From Melieria omissa (Eukaryota; Arthropoda; Insecta; Diptera; Ulidiidae), in assembly GCA_963971225.1 (NCBI GenBank), contig CAXARI010000035.1, positions 62,001 to 126,000 on the forward strand: a stretch of DNA of 64,000 nt. The letters are read 5' to 3'. Below are positions 52,131-64,000 of this stretch, one piece after another. How positions within the stretch are numbered: position 1 is the stretch's first letter; every line of letters starts with the position of its first letter. Made by a program: the position numbers and the translations under genes. The notes beneath the pieces were generated by a model. It was not told the DNA's origin, did not search any database, and saw only the letters and a program-made list of their open reading frames with translations.

Positions 52131-53934
52131 GATTGTGCGTACTTAGGTTCCACAAGCATTTGATTGGTTATATAGATCAGAGGTGCATTCTTTCAATCAG
52201 TCGTTGTTGTGACAGCAACACGTGTGGGGGCTGCGCGGATTTTTGTTTTGTTGCCTCAAGAAATTGTATGTATGAAAAAAAATTAGATGCTTTTGTTGTT
52301 GTAGTTTTTGTGTTGGCGATTGGTTGGCCTTTCGGCAATGACAAATGGGAACATTATATTTTTTTCACTTATAATTTTAAGGGTCAAGCGAAATGCACAA
52401 TGTGCTTTCAACAAATTAAATAATTTGTGGCATAATATTATTAAAATCCGTTAACGGGTCGAGATTTAACAGCCATAATTTCGATCATGCTGCCGGTGGG
52501 ATATTTTTTTTATTTACCAAATTGGTTAAAGGTGGTCACTCTGGCTTAATTTTGACGCCATTTTGATTAAAGTGATTGTGCGTACTTAGGTTCCACAAGC
52601 ATTTGATTGGTTATATAGATCAGAGGTGCATTCTTTCAATCAGTCGTTGTTGTGACAGCAACGAAGCAACACGTGTGGGGGCTGCGCGGATTTTTGTTTT
52701 GTTGCCTCAAGAAATTCTATGTATCAAAAAAATTAGATGCTTTTGTTGTTGTAGTTTTTGTTTTGGCGATTGGTTGGCCTTTCGGCAATGACAAATGGGA
52801 ACATTATATTTTTTTCACTTATAATTTTAAGGGTCAAGCGAAATGCACAATGTGCTTTCAACTAATTCAATTAATTAAATAATTTGTTTGGATTTTTTTT
52901 GGGCAACTTTACATGTATTGGTTTTTGCTTTTCCATAAGAAGATTTTGGGCACCCCTGATATAGATGTATCATGTGGTCGATATCACTTTTCAACAACGA
53001 AATTCTCCTGCATTATCTGAGATAGCGAGAAGATTGACCCCATTTATGAAAGCTCAAAACTCCAGCTAGGTTTTAAGGTTATTATTTTTTCTATAAACCT
53101 AGAATCATCATATTTTACAAGCATTTTATCGATTTTGCAGTAGGCAGCCATTTAATGTCACTTTTGCGCATCAATCTGTTCATGATTGCGGAATAGTAAT
53201 CAAAATATTGATTTAATTTGATAAAGCTGCAATCTCTAGCTACATTTTAAGGGGTTTTTTATTAACGTAACCCATACCGTTTGGAATCTATAAGCACTTT
53301 AGTGGTGAGTGTGTATTTTGTAATAGGCAGTTTTTCAATGTTATCCTTGCGCATCGATATGCTCATTATTCCTGACGGATAATGAAAAGGTAGGGACCAA
53401 TATAGAAAGCATAAGACTCTGGCTAAATTTTAAGGGGTCAATTATTAATATGCACTTATGCATTTGGTGTTGACAGGCATTTTAGTGGTCGCACCCAAGT
53501 AGCAATTTTTTCAAAGTCACCGTTCCAAATCGATTTGCTTTCGAACCTTGGGGTATAGAAGGATGATTGATACCATTATAGAAAGCATACGAGTCTAGCT
53601 AAATAATAAGGCATAATATTATTAAAATCCGTTAACGGGTCGAGATTTAAGAGCCATAATTTCGATCATGCTGCCGGTGGGATATTTTTTTTATTTAACA
53701 AATTGGTGAAAGGTGGTCACTCTGGCTTAATTTTGACGCCATTTTGATTAAAGTGATTGTGCGTACTTAGGTTCCACAAGCATTTGATTGGTTATATAGA
53801 TCAGAGGTGCATTCTTTCAATCAGTCGTTGTTGTGACAGCAACGAAGCAACACGTGTGGGGCTGCGCGGATTTTTGTTTTGTTGCCTCAAGAAATTCTAT
53901 GTATGAAAAAAAATTAGATGCTTTTGTTGTTGTA

Positions 53935-54684
53935 TCGGGTGTACAACTTTGCTTCCGCCGTTTTCCGATAGGTGGCTGTACCGGCTGAGGCTGGTTGAAA
54001 TACATAGATGGGAATGCCTTTAAAGTGAGTGTGGACAGTGCCTAACGAATTGTCATCGCCGTTTCAGTGACAGTTGTTCTTGTTTTCGTATTATTCACGC
54101 TCGAAAATGTCCGTTTATGTGCCCAATTCTCGCCATTTGCGGGAAGTTTTACTTTTCTGTTACAATTCGACAAAAATGCAGCTGAAGCGCATCGAATGCT
54201 CTCAGAAACTTACGGTGATGCTGCTCTGAGTGAAAGAACGTGTCGGGAGTGGTTTCAACGTTTTAAAAATGGTGATTTCGTGGTGAGTGAAAATGGTGAG
54301 TCATCCTCCAAAACGACAATGCTCGGCCTCACGTCGCAAAAGTGGTCAAAAAGCACCTGGAAACGCTGAAATGGGAAGTCTTGCCCCACCCGCCGTATTC
54401 CCCAGATGTCACCCCTTCTGACTTCCACCTATTCCGTTCGATGGCACACGGCCTGGCAGATCAACATTTTCAATCCTTCGAAGAATTGGAAAAATGGATT
54501 GCTTCATGGATAGCGTCAAAAGAGGACTCCTTTTTTCGAGCCGGGATCCGAAAATTGCCGGAAAGATGGGAGAAAGTTGTCGCTAGCGACGGACAATACT
54601 TTGAATAATACATCTGTAAGCACTTTTTCGCAATAAAGCTTTTAATTTTGGAAAAAAACGGCGGATGCAAAGTTGTACACCTGA
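53935..54684 (+). mobile_element. Deleted mariner element, copy 3
   Basis: Third 750-bp copy with TA flanks at the same unit position. It follows copy 2 at 4,046 bases, not 5,227, in a unit whose left flank carries different variants (GTGTGGGGCTGCGCGGATTT). Internal sequence follows copy 2, with two private changes near the left end (GATGGGAATG, CAGTGCCTAAC). Confidence 0.92.
54107..54608 (+). pseudogene. mariner transposase remnant, copy 3
   Basis: Same broken layout as copies 1 and 2, with helix-turn-helix part, central deletion, and C-terminal part with the second and third catalytic Asp. The reading frames that survive are identical in all three copies, which fits recent common descent and is not evidence of selection. 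Confidence 0.88.
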
Positions 54685-57600
54685 TAGTTTTTGTGTGTAT
54701 GCTTTTTTGTGTTGGCGATTGGTTGGCCTTTCGGCAATGACAAATGGGAACATTATATTTTTTTCACTTATAATTTTAAGGGTCAAGCGAAATGCACAAT
54801 GTGCTTTCAACTAATTCAACTAATTAAATAATTTGTTTGCATTTTTTTGGGCAACTTTACATGTATTGGTTTTTGCTTTTCCATAAGAAGATTTTGGGCA
54901 CCCCCTGATACAGATGTATCATGTGGTCGATATCACTTTTCCACAACGAAATTCTCCTGCATTATTTGAGCTAGCGAGAAGATTGACCCCATTTATGAAA
55001 GCTCAAAACTCCAGCTAGGTTTTAAGGTTATTATTTTTTCTATAAACCTAGAATCATCATATTTTACAAGCATTTTATCGATTTTGCAGTAGGCAGCCAT
55101 TTAATGTCACTCTTGCGCATCGATCTGTTCATGATTGCCGAATAGTAATCAAATTATTGATTTAATTTGATAAAGCTGCAATCTCTAGCTACATTTTAAG
55201 GGGTTTTTTATTAACGTAACCCATACCGTTTGGAATCTATAAGCACTTTAGTGGTGAGTGTGTATTTTGTAATAGGCAGTTTTTCAATGTTATCCTTGCG
55301 CATCGATATGCTCATTATTCCTGACGGATAATGAAAAGGTAGGGACCAATATAGAAAGCATAAGACTCTGGCTAAATTTTAAGGGGTCAATTATTAATAC
55401 GCACTTATGCATTTGGTGTTGACATGCATTTTAGTGGTCGCACCCAAGTAGCAATTTTTTCAAAGTCACCGTTCCAAATCGATTTGCTTTCGAACCTTGG
55501 GGTATAGAAGGATGATTGATACCATTATAGAAAGCATACGAGTCTAGCTAAATAATAAGGCATAATATTATTAAAATCCGTTAACGGGTCGAGATTTAAG
55601 AGCCATAATTTCGATCATGCTGCCGGTGGGATATTTTTTTTATTTAACAAATTGGTGAAAGGTGGTCACTCTGGCTTAATTTTGACGCCATTTTGATTAA
55701 AGTGATTGTGCGTACTTAGGTTCCACAAGCATTTGATTGGTTATATAGATCAGAGGTGCATTCTTTCAATCAGTCGTTGTTGTGACAGCAACGAAGCAAC
55801 ACGTGTGGGGGCTGCGCGGATTTTTGTTTTGTTGCCTCAAGAAATTGCATGTATGAAAAAAAATTAGATGCTTTTGTTGTTGTAGTTTTTGTGTTGGCGA
55901 TTGGTTGGCCTTTCGGCAATGACAAATGGGAGCATTATATTTTTTTCACTTATAATTTTAAGGGTCAAGCGAAATGCACAATGTGCTTTCAACTAATTAA
56001 ATAATTTGTTTGCATTTTTTTTGGGCAACTTTACATGTATTGGTTTTTGCTTTTCCATAAGAAGATTTTGGGCACCCCCTGATATAGATGTATCATGTGG
56101 TCGATATCACTTTTCCACAACGAAATTCTCCTGCATTATTTGAGATAGCGAGAAGATTGACCCCATTTATGAAAGCTCAAAACTCCAGCTAGGTTTTAAG
56201 GTTATTATTTTTTCTATAAACCTAGAATCATCATATTTTACAAGCATTTTATCGATTTTGCAGTAGGCAGCCATTTAATGTCACTCTTGCCCATCGATCG
56301 GTTCATGATTGCCGAATAGTAATCAAATTATTGATTTAATTTGATAAAGCTGCAATCTCTAGCTACATTTTAAGGGGTTTTTTATTAACGTAACCCATAC
56401 CGTTTGGAATCTATAAGCACTTTAGTGGTGAGTGTGTATTTTGTAATAATTATTATTATGATTGTGCGTACTTAGGTTCCACAAGCATTTGATTGGTTAT
56501 ATAGATCAGAGGTGCATTCTTTCAATCAGTCGTTGTTGTGACAGCAACGAAGCAACACGTGTGGGGGCTGCGCGGAGTTTTGTTTTGTTGCCTCAAGAAA
56601 TTCTATGTATGAAAAAAAATTAGATGATTTTGTTGTTGTAGTTTTTGTTTTGGCGATTGGTTGGCCTTTCGGCAATGACAAATGGGAACATTATATTTTT
56701 TTCACTTATAATTTTAAGGGTCAAGCGAAATGCACAATGTGCTTTCAACTAATTCAATTAATTAAATAATTTGTTTGCATTTTTGGGGCAACTTTAAATG
56801 TATTGGTTTTTGCTTTTCCATAAGAAGACTTTGTGCACCCCTGATATAGATGTATCATGTGGTCGATATTCACTTTTCCACAACGAAATTCTCCTGCAGT
56901 ATTCGAGATAGCGAGAAGATTGACCCCATTTATGAAAGCTCAAAACTCCAGCTAGGTTTTAAGGTTATTATTTTTTCTATAATCCTAGAATCATCATATT
57001 TTTCAAGCATTTTATCGATTTTGCAGTAGGCAGCCATTTAATGTCACTCTTGCGCATCGATCTGTTCATGATTGCCTAATAGTAATCAAATTATTGATTT
57101 AATTTGATAAAGCTGCTATCTCTAGCTACATTTTAAGGGGTTTTTTTATTAACGTAACCCATACCGTTTGGAATCTATAAGCACTTTAGTGGTGATTGTT
57201 TTTTTTGTAATAATTATTATTATGATTGTGCGTACTTAGGTTCCACAAGCATTTGATTGGTTATATAGATCAGAGGTGCATTCTTTCAATCAGTCGTTGT
57301 TGTGACAGCAACGAAGCAACACGTGTGGGGGCTGCGCGGATTTTTGTTTTGTTGCCTCAAGAAATTGTATGTATGAAAAAACATTAGATGCTTTTGTTGT
57401 TGTAGTTTTTGTTTTGGCGATTGGTTGGCCTTTCGGCAATGACAAATGGGAACATAATATTTTTTTCACTTATAATTTTAAGGGTCAAGCGAAATGCACA
57501 ATGTGCTTTCAACTAATTCAATTAATTAAATAATTTGTTTGCATTTTTTGGGCAACTTTACATGTATTGGTTTTTGCTTTTCCATAAGAAGACTTTGGGA

Positions 57601-60475
57601 ACCCCTGATATAGATGTATCATGTGGTCGATATAACTTTTCCACAACGAAATTCTCCTGCATTATTTGAGATAGCGAGAAGATTGACCCCATTTATGAAA
57701 GCTCAAAACTCCAGCTAGGTTTTAAGGTTATTATTTTTTCTATAAACCTAGAATCATCATATTCTACAAGCATTTTATCGATTTTGCAGTAGGCAGCCAT
57801 TTAATGTCACTTTTGCGCATCGATCTGTTCATGATTGCGGAATAGTAATCAAGTTATTGATTTAATTTGATAAAGCTGCAATCTCTAGCTACATTTTAAG
57901 GGGTTTTTTATTAACGTAACCCATACCGTTTGGAATCTATAAGCACTTTAGTGGTGAGTGTGTATTTTGTAATAGGCAGTTTTTCAATGTTATCCTTGCG
58001 CATCGATATGCTCATTATTCCTGAAGGATAATGAAAAGGTAGGGACAAATATAGAAAGCATAAGACTCTGGCTAAATTTTAAGGGGTCAATTATTAATAT
58101 GCACTTATGCATTTGGTGTTGACAAGCATTTTAGTGGTTGCACCCAAGTAGCAATTTTTTCAAAGTCACCGTTCCAAATCGATTTGCTTTCGAACCTTGG
58201 GGTATAGAAGGATGATTGATACCATAATAGAAAGCATACGAGTCTAGCTAAATAATAAGGCATAATATTATTAAAATCCGTTAACGGGTCGAGATTTAAC
58301 AGCCATAATTTCGATCATGCTGCCGGTGGGATATTTTTTTTATTTACCAAATTGGTTAAAGGTGGTCACTCTGGCTTAATTTTGACGCCATTTTGATTAA
58401 AGTGATTGTGCGTACTTAGGTTCCACAAGCATTTGATTGGTTATATAGATCAGAGGTGCATTCTTTCAATCAGTCGTTGTTGTGACAGCAACGAAGCAAC
58501 ACGTGTGGGGGCTGCGCGGATTTTTGTTTTGTTGCCTCAAGAAATTCTATGTATGAAAAAAAATTAGATGCTTTTGTTGTTGTAGTTTTTGTGTTGGCGA
58601 TTGGTTGGCCTTTCGGCAATGACAAATGGGAACATTATATTTTTTTCACTTATAATTTTAAGGGTCAAGCGAAATGCACAATGTGCTTTCAACTAATTCA
58701 ACTAATTAAATAATTTGTTTGCATTTTTTTGGGCAACTTTACATGTATTGGTTTTTGCTTTTCCATAAGAAGATTTTGGGCACCCCCTGATATAGATGTA
58801 TCATGTGGTCGATATCACTTTTCCACAACGAAATTCTCCTGCATTATTTGAGATAGCGAGAAGATTGACCCCATTTATGAAAGCTCAAAACTCCAGCTAG
58901 GTTTTAAGGTTATTATTTTTTCTATAAACCTAGAATCATCATATTTTACAAGCATTTTATCGATTTTGCAGTAGGCAGCCATTTAATGTCACTCTTGCGC
59001 ATCGATCTGTTCATGATTGCCGAATAGTAATCAAATTATTGATTTAATTTGATAAAGCTGCAATCTCTAGCTACATTTTAAGGGGTTTTTTATTAACGTA
59101 ACCCATACCGTTTGGAATCTATAAGCACTTTAGTGGTGAGTGTGTATTTTGTAATAATTATTATTATGATTGTGCGTACTTAGGTTCCACAAGCATTTGA
59201 TTGGTTATATAGATCAGAGGTGCATTCTTTCAATCAGTCGTTGTTGTGACAGCAACGAAGCAACACGTGTGGGGGCTGCGCGGATTTTTGTTTTGTTGCC
59301 TCAAGAAATTCTATGTATGAAAAAAAATTAGATGCTTTTGTTGTTGTAGTTTTTGTTTGGGCGATTGGTTGGCCATTCGGCAATGACAAATGGGAACATT
59401 AAATTTTTTTCACTTATAATTTTAAGGGTCAAGCGAAATGCACAATGTGCTTTCAACTAATTCAATTAATTAAATAATTTGTTTGCATTTTTGGGGCAAC
59501 TTTAAATGTATTGGTTTTTGCTTTTCCATAAGAAGACTTTGGGCACCCCTGATATAGATGTATCATGTGGTCGATATCACTTTTCCACAACGAAATTCTC
59601 CTGCAGTATTCGAGATAGCGAGAAGATTGACCCCATTTATGAAAGCCCAAAACTCCAGCTAGGTTTTAAGGTTATTATTTTTTCTATAATCCTAGAATCA
59701 TCATATTTTTCAAGCATTTTATCGATTTTGCAGTAGGCAGCCATTTAATGTCACTCTTGCGCATCGATCTGTTCATGATTGCCTAATAGTAATCAAATTA
59801 TTGATTTAATTTGATAAAGCTGCAATCTCTAGCTACATTTTAAGGGGTTTTTTATTAACGTAACCCATACCGTTTGGAATCTATAAGCACTTTAGTGGTG
59901 AGTGTGTATTTTGTAATAGGCAGTTTTTCAATGTTATCCTTGCGCATCGATATGCTCATTATTCCTGACGGATAATGAAAAGGTAGGGACCAATATAGAA
60001 AGCATAAGACTCTGGCTAAATTTTAAGGGGTCAATTATTAATATGCACTTATGCATATGGTGTTGACAAGCATTTTAGTGGTCGCACCCAAGTAGCAATT
60101 TTTTCAAAGTCACCGTTCCAAATCGATTTGCTTTCGAACCTTGGGGTATAGAAGGATAATTGATACCATTATAGAAAGCATACGAGTCTAGCTAAATAAT
60201 AAGGCATAATATTATTAAACTCCGTTAACGGGTCGAGATTTAAGAGCCATAATTTCGATCATGCTGCCGGTGGGATATTTTTTTTATTTAACAAATTGGT
60301 GAAAGGTGGTCACTCTGGCTTAATTTTGACGCCATTTTGATTAAAGTGATTGTGCGTAGTTAGGTTCCACAAGCATTTGATTGGTTATATAGATCAGAGG
60401 TGCATTCTTTCAATCAGTCGTTGTTGTGACAGCAACGAAGCAACACGTGTGGGGCTGCGCGGCAGCCATTTATTG

Positions 60476-60652
60476 AACCTCTGAGAGTAAAAATTGCCTA
60501 TGAAAAAGCTCCCAACCTGCCGTTCGGAACCGGCATAAAACTGTAGGTCCCTTCCACCCGCGTACAAAATTCACAGGCACAACACGGGTGGTTGCGGGAA
60601 GCTAGGCCTTAGTCTCGCGTAAGCGGGCTGTCGTGCCAATCAATTATTATTA
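60476..60652 (+). mobile_element. tRNA-derived SINE, copy 6 (5' truncated)
   Basis: Only the last 177 bases remain, starting AACCTCTGAGAG, with body and ATT tail. It is joined on the left directly to CAGCCATTTATTG of the composite unit, so the head and part of the flank were deleted together. It lacks both pol III boxes. Confidence 0.78.
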
Positions 60653-62723
60653 TGATTGTGCGTACTTAGGTTCCACAAGCATTTGATTGGTTATATAGAT
60701 CAGAGGTGCATTCTTTCAATCAGTCGTTGTTGTGACAGCAACGAAGCAACACGTGTGGGGGCTGCGCGGATTTTTGTTTTGTTGCCTCAAGAAATTCTAT
60801 GTATGAAAAAAAATTAGATGCTTTTGTTGTTGTAGTTTTTGTGTTGGCGATTGGTTGGCCTTTCGGCAATGACAAATGGGAACATTATATTTTTTTCACT
60901 TATAATTTTAAGGGTCAAGCGAAATGCACAATGTGCTTTCAACTAATTCAATTAATTAAATAATTTGTTTGCATTTTTTGGGCAACTTTATATGTATTGG
61001 TTTTTGCTTTTCCATAAGAATATTTTGGGCACCCCTGATATAGATGTATCATGTGGTCGATATCACTTTTCCACAACGAAATTCTCCTGCATTATTTGAG
61101 ATAACGAGAAGATTGACCCCATTTATGAAAGCTCAAAACTCCAGCTAGGTTTTAAGTTTATTATTTTTTCTATAAACCTAGAATCATCATATTTTACAAG
61201 CATTTTATCGATTTTGCAGTAGGCAGCCATTTAATGTCACTCTTGCGCATCGATCTGTTCATGATTGCCTACTAGTAATCAAATTGTTGATTTAATTTGA
61301 TAAAGCTGCAATCTCTAGCTACATTTTAAGGGGTTCTTTATTTACGTAACCCATACCGTTTGGAATCTATAAGCACTTTAGTGGTGAGTGTGTATTTTGT
61401 AATAATTATTATTATGATTGTGCGTACTTAGGTTCCACAAGCATTTGATTGGTTATATAGATCAGAGGTGCATTCTTTCAATCAGTCGTTGTTGTGACAG
61501 CAACGAAGCAACACGTGTGGGGGCTGCGCGGATTTTTGTTTTGTTGCCTCAAGAAATTCTATGTATGAAAAAAAATTAGATGCTTTTGTTGTTGTAGTTT
61601 TTGTTTTGGCGATTGGTTGGCCTTTCGGCAATGACAAATGGGAACATTATATTTTTTTCACTTATAATTTTAAGGGTCAAGCGAAATGCACAATGTGCTT
61701 TCAACTAATTCAATTAATTAAATAATTTGTTTGCATTTTTGGGGCAACTTTAAATGTATTGGTTTTTGCTTTTCCATAAGAAGACTTTGGGCACCCCTGA
61801 TATAGATGTATCATGTGGTCGGTATCACTTTTCCACAACGAAATTCTCCTGCATTATTTGAGATAGCGAGAAGATTGACCCCATTTATGAAAGCTCAAAA
61901 CTCCAGCTAGGTTTTAAGGTTATTATTTTTTCTATAAACCTAGAATCATCATATTTTACAAGCATTTTATCGATTTTGCAGTAGGCAGCCATTTAATGTC
62001 ACTCTTGCGCATCGATCTGTTCATGATTGCCTAATAGTAATCAAATTATTGATTTAATTTGATAAAGCTGCAATCTCTAGCTACATTTTAAGGGGTTTTT
62101 TATTAACGTAACCCATACCGTTTGGAATCTATAAGCACTTTAGTGGTGAGTGTGTATTTTGTAATAGGCAGTTTTTCAATGTTATCCTTGCGCATCGATA
62201 TGCTCATTATTCCTGACGGATAATGAAAAGGTAGGGACCAATATAGAAAGCATAAGACTCTGGCTAAATTTTAAGGGGTCAATTATTAATATGCACTTAT
62301 GCATATGGTGTTGACAAGCATTTTAGTGGTCGCACCCAAGTAGCAATTTTTTCAAAGTCACCGTTCCAAATCGATTTGCTTTCGAACCTTGGGGTATAGA
62401 AGGATAATTGATACCATTATAGAAAGCATACGAGTCTAGCTAAATAATAAGGCATAATATTATTAAACTCCGTTAACGGGTCGAGATTTAAGAGCCATAA
62501 TTTCGATCATGCTGCCGGTGGGATATTTTTTTTATTTAACAAATTGGTGAAAGGTGGTCACTCTGGCTTAATTTTGACGCCATTTTGATTAAAGTGATTG
62601 TGCGTAGTTAGGTTCCACAAGCATTTGATTGGTTATATAGATCAGAGGTGCATTCTTTCAATCAGTCGTTGTTGTGACAGCAACGAAGCAACACGTGTGG
62701 GGCTGCGCGGCAGCCATTTATTG

Positions 62724-62901
62724 AACCTCTGAGAGTAAAAATTGCCTATGAAAAAGCTCCCAACCTGCCGTTCGGAACCGGCATAAAACTGTAGGTCCCT
62801 TCCACCCGCGTACAAAATTCACACGCACAACACGGGTGGTTGCGGGAAGCTAGGCCTTAGTCTCGCGTAAGCGGGCTGTCGTGCCAATCAATTATTATTA
62901 T
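62724..62901 (+). mobile_element. tRNA-derived SINE, copy 7 (5' truncated)
   Basis: It has the same truncation point as copy 6 and lies 2,248 bases further on, so it is its duplicate within the higher-order unit. Body and tail only. Confidence 0.78.
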
Positions 62902-64000
62902 GATTGTGCGTACTTAGGTTCCACAAGCATTTGATTGGTTATATAGATCAGAGGTGCATTCTTTCAATCAGTCGTTGTTGTGACAGCAACGAAGCAACAC
63001 GTGTGGGGGCTGCGCGGATTTTTGTTTTGTTGCCTCAAGAAATTGCATGTATGAAAAAAAATTAGATGCTTTTGTTGTTGTAGTTTTTGTGTTGGCGATT
63101 GGTTGGCCTTTCGGCAATGACAAATGGGAACATTATATTTTTTTCACTTATAATTTTAAGGGTCAAGCGAAATGCACAATGTGCTTTCAACTAATTCAAC
63201 TAATTAAATAATTTGTTTGCATTTTTTTTGGGCAACTTTACATGTATTGGTTTTTGCTTTTCCATAAGAAGATTTTGGGCACCCCCTGATATAGATGTAT
63301 CATGTGGTCGATATCACTTTTCCACAACGAAATTCTCCTGCATTATTTGAGATAGCGAGAAGATTGACCCCATTTATGAAAGCTCAAAACTCCAGCTAGG
63401 TTTTAAGGTTATTATTTTTTCTATAAACCTAGAATCATCATATTTTACAAGCATTTTATCGATTTTGCAGTAGGCAGCCATTTAATGTCACTCTTGCCCA
63501 TCGATCGGTTCATGATTGCCGAATAGTAATCAAATTATTGATTTAATTTGATAAAGCTGCAATCTCTAGCTACATTTTAAGGGGTTTTTTATTAACGTAA
63601 CCCATACCGTTTGGAATCTATAAGCACTTTAGTGGTGAGTGTGTATTTTGTAATAATTATTATTATGATTGTGCGTACTTAGGTTCCACAAGCATTTGAT
63701 TGGTTATATAGATCAGAGGTGCATTCTTTCAATCAGTCGTTGTTGTGACAGCAACGAAGCAACACGTGTGGGGGCTGCGCGGATTTTTGTTTTGTTGCCT
63801 CAAGAAATTGTATGTATGAAAAAAAATTAGATGATTTTGTTGTTGTAGTTTTTGTTTTGGCGATTGGTTGGCCTTTCGGCAATGACAAATGGGAACATTA
63901 TATTTTTTTCACTTATAATTTTAAGGGTCAAGCGAAATGCACAATGTGCTTTCAACTAATTCAATTAATTAAATAATTTGTTTGCATTTTTGGGGCAACT

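Larger units (their letters stand above)
43381..53834 (+). repeat. Array block D: two tandem copies of a 5,227-bp higher-order unit
   Basis: Unit lengths 1180, 1950 (mariner), 473 (SINE), 443 and 1181 repeat exactly in the same order: 43,381-48,607 and 48,608-53,834. Rare variants recur at a 5,227-base offset, for example GCGAAAAGATTG, AATCAAGTTATTG, GACAAATATAG and GCGCATCAATCTG. Differences within the shared stretch are very few. Similarity is lost at both edges: the last units differ beyond about 48,150 and 53,375, as if part of one was exchanged with another variant. Confidence 0.9.
53835..59247 (+). repeat. Array block E: mixed full and 760-bp units
   Basis: Units start at 53835 (1,949 bp, mariner), 55784 (756), 56540 (764), 57304 (1,180) and 58484 (764). 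The 760-bp units end their satellite at TTTGTAATA and continue with ATTATTATTATGATTGTGCG, which is the SINE tail plus its right flank. The unit at 57304 shares the rare GTGGTCGATATAAC and AATCAAGTTATTG variants with 43,381 and 48,608. Confidence 0.88.
15566..64000 (+). repeat. Tandem satellite array, basic unit about 1.18 kb, about 42 units
   Basis: The landmark GACAGCAACG(AAGCAACACGTG) recurs at 15566, 17307, 18502, 19698, 21435, 22619, 23790, 24299, 28647, 29812, 30992, 32165, 33917, 35087, 36270, 37355, 40037, 41219, 41732, 42912, 43381, 44561, 46511, 46984, 47427, 48608, 49788, 51738, 52211, 52654, 53835, 55784, 56540, 57304, 58484, 59248, 60428, 60734, 61496, 62676, 62982 and 63747. Undisturbed units are 1165-1196 bp. 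Longer units hold inserted elements. Shorter classes (about 760, 510-470, 443 and 306 bp) are deletion units. All units run in the same direction, and the array continues past the right edge. It encodes nothing I can support; repeated short ORFs are by-products of the repeat. Confidence 0.95.
59248..64000 (+). repeat. Array block F: 2,248-bp higher-order unit repeated twice, then part of a further unit
   Basis: Unit lengths 1180, 306 and 762 (59,248-61,495) are followed by 1180, 306 and 765 (61,496-63,746). Both copies carry the same private changes: GCATATGGTGTTG, AGGATAATTGATACC, TTAAACTCCG, GCGTAGTTAGG and the SINE cut at TTATTGAACCTCTG. The last unit (63,747) continues past the window. 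No gene is seen. Confidence 0.9.

Noticed and set aside
44662..54684. Assignment of the mariner to the DD41D (rosa) group known from tephritids
   Set aside because: There are 34 residues between the second and third catalytic Asp, which is the D34D spacing.
17289..63900. Recurrent 60-117 codon ORFs in the array on both strands (for example starting MKAHCAFRL or MRVNFV on the minus strand, MCVLRFHK on the plus strand)
   Set aside because: They repeat only because the satellite or SINE repeats, their ends shift with small indels, and none has a recognisable domain.
15566..64000. CRISPR array or rDNA spacer
   Set aside because: Units are over 1 kb with no short-repeat and unique-spacer pattern, no rRNA similarity was recognised, and the content is eukaryotic.

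Overview
The window looks like repeat-dense heterochromatin from an insect, most likely a higher dipteran (perhaps a tephritid or drosophilid; this is an inference from the element types, not a species call). I see no single-copy host gene. Everything is either a transposable element or a tandem satellite array with elements embedded in it.

Region 1 (1-15,565) is a nested pair of Ty3/Gypsy LTR retrotransposons. An errantivirus (gypsy/17.6-like gag, pol and env, 3' LTR at 6048-6494, 5' LTR left of the window) sits inside the 5' LTR of a second, Osvaldo/Ulysses-like element. The remaining 5' LTR of the host element is 6495-7543, its tRNA-Lys primer binding site is at 7550-7570, its gag starts with a RING-H2 finger (8092-9603), its frame-broken pol is 9701-12968 and its 3' LTR ends at 15,565. 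The errantivirus ORFs are open; the host element's pol is not.

Region 2 (15,566-64,000) is a tandem array of about 42 units with a basic unit of about 1.18 kb. The unit has two parts: about 0.8 kb made of five diverged subrepeats of roughly 130-185 bp, and a 354-bp hAT-type MITE with an 8-bp target duplication (ATATAGAT) present in nearly all units. Later elements are built into the array: a 549-bp TIR element with an encoded small ORF (three copies at one unit position), a tRNA-derived SINE (seven copies plus five tail-only scars), a deleted mariner (three copies), a deleted LTR retrotransposon keeping one 746-codon Gag-integrase ORF (24,748-27,925), a deleted piggyBac element (37,594-39,297) and a solo-LTR-like 213-bp insertion (39,567-39,779). 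Shared insertion points and shared variants show that most copies multiplied with the array and not by separate transposition. Two higher-order periods are visible, 5,227 bp (43,381-53,834) and 2,248 bp (59,248-63,746).

Order of events that I infer: subrepeat array, hAT MITE insertion, expansion to 1.18-kb units, insertion and co-amplification of the 549-bp element, SINE and mariner, then single insertions (Gag-IN element, piggyBac, Osvaldo-like element, errantivirus). The most unusual items are the RING-H2 finger on a retrotransposon Gag, the shift of the LTR/PBS junction by a 47-bp duplication, the intact Gag-integrase fusion ORF, and the layered satellite architecture.
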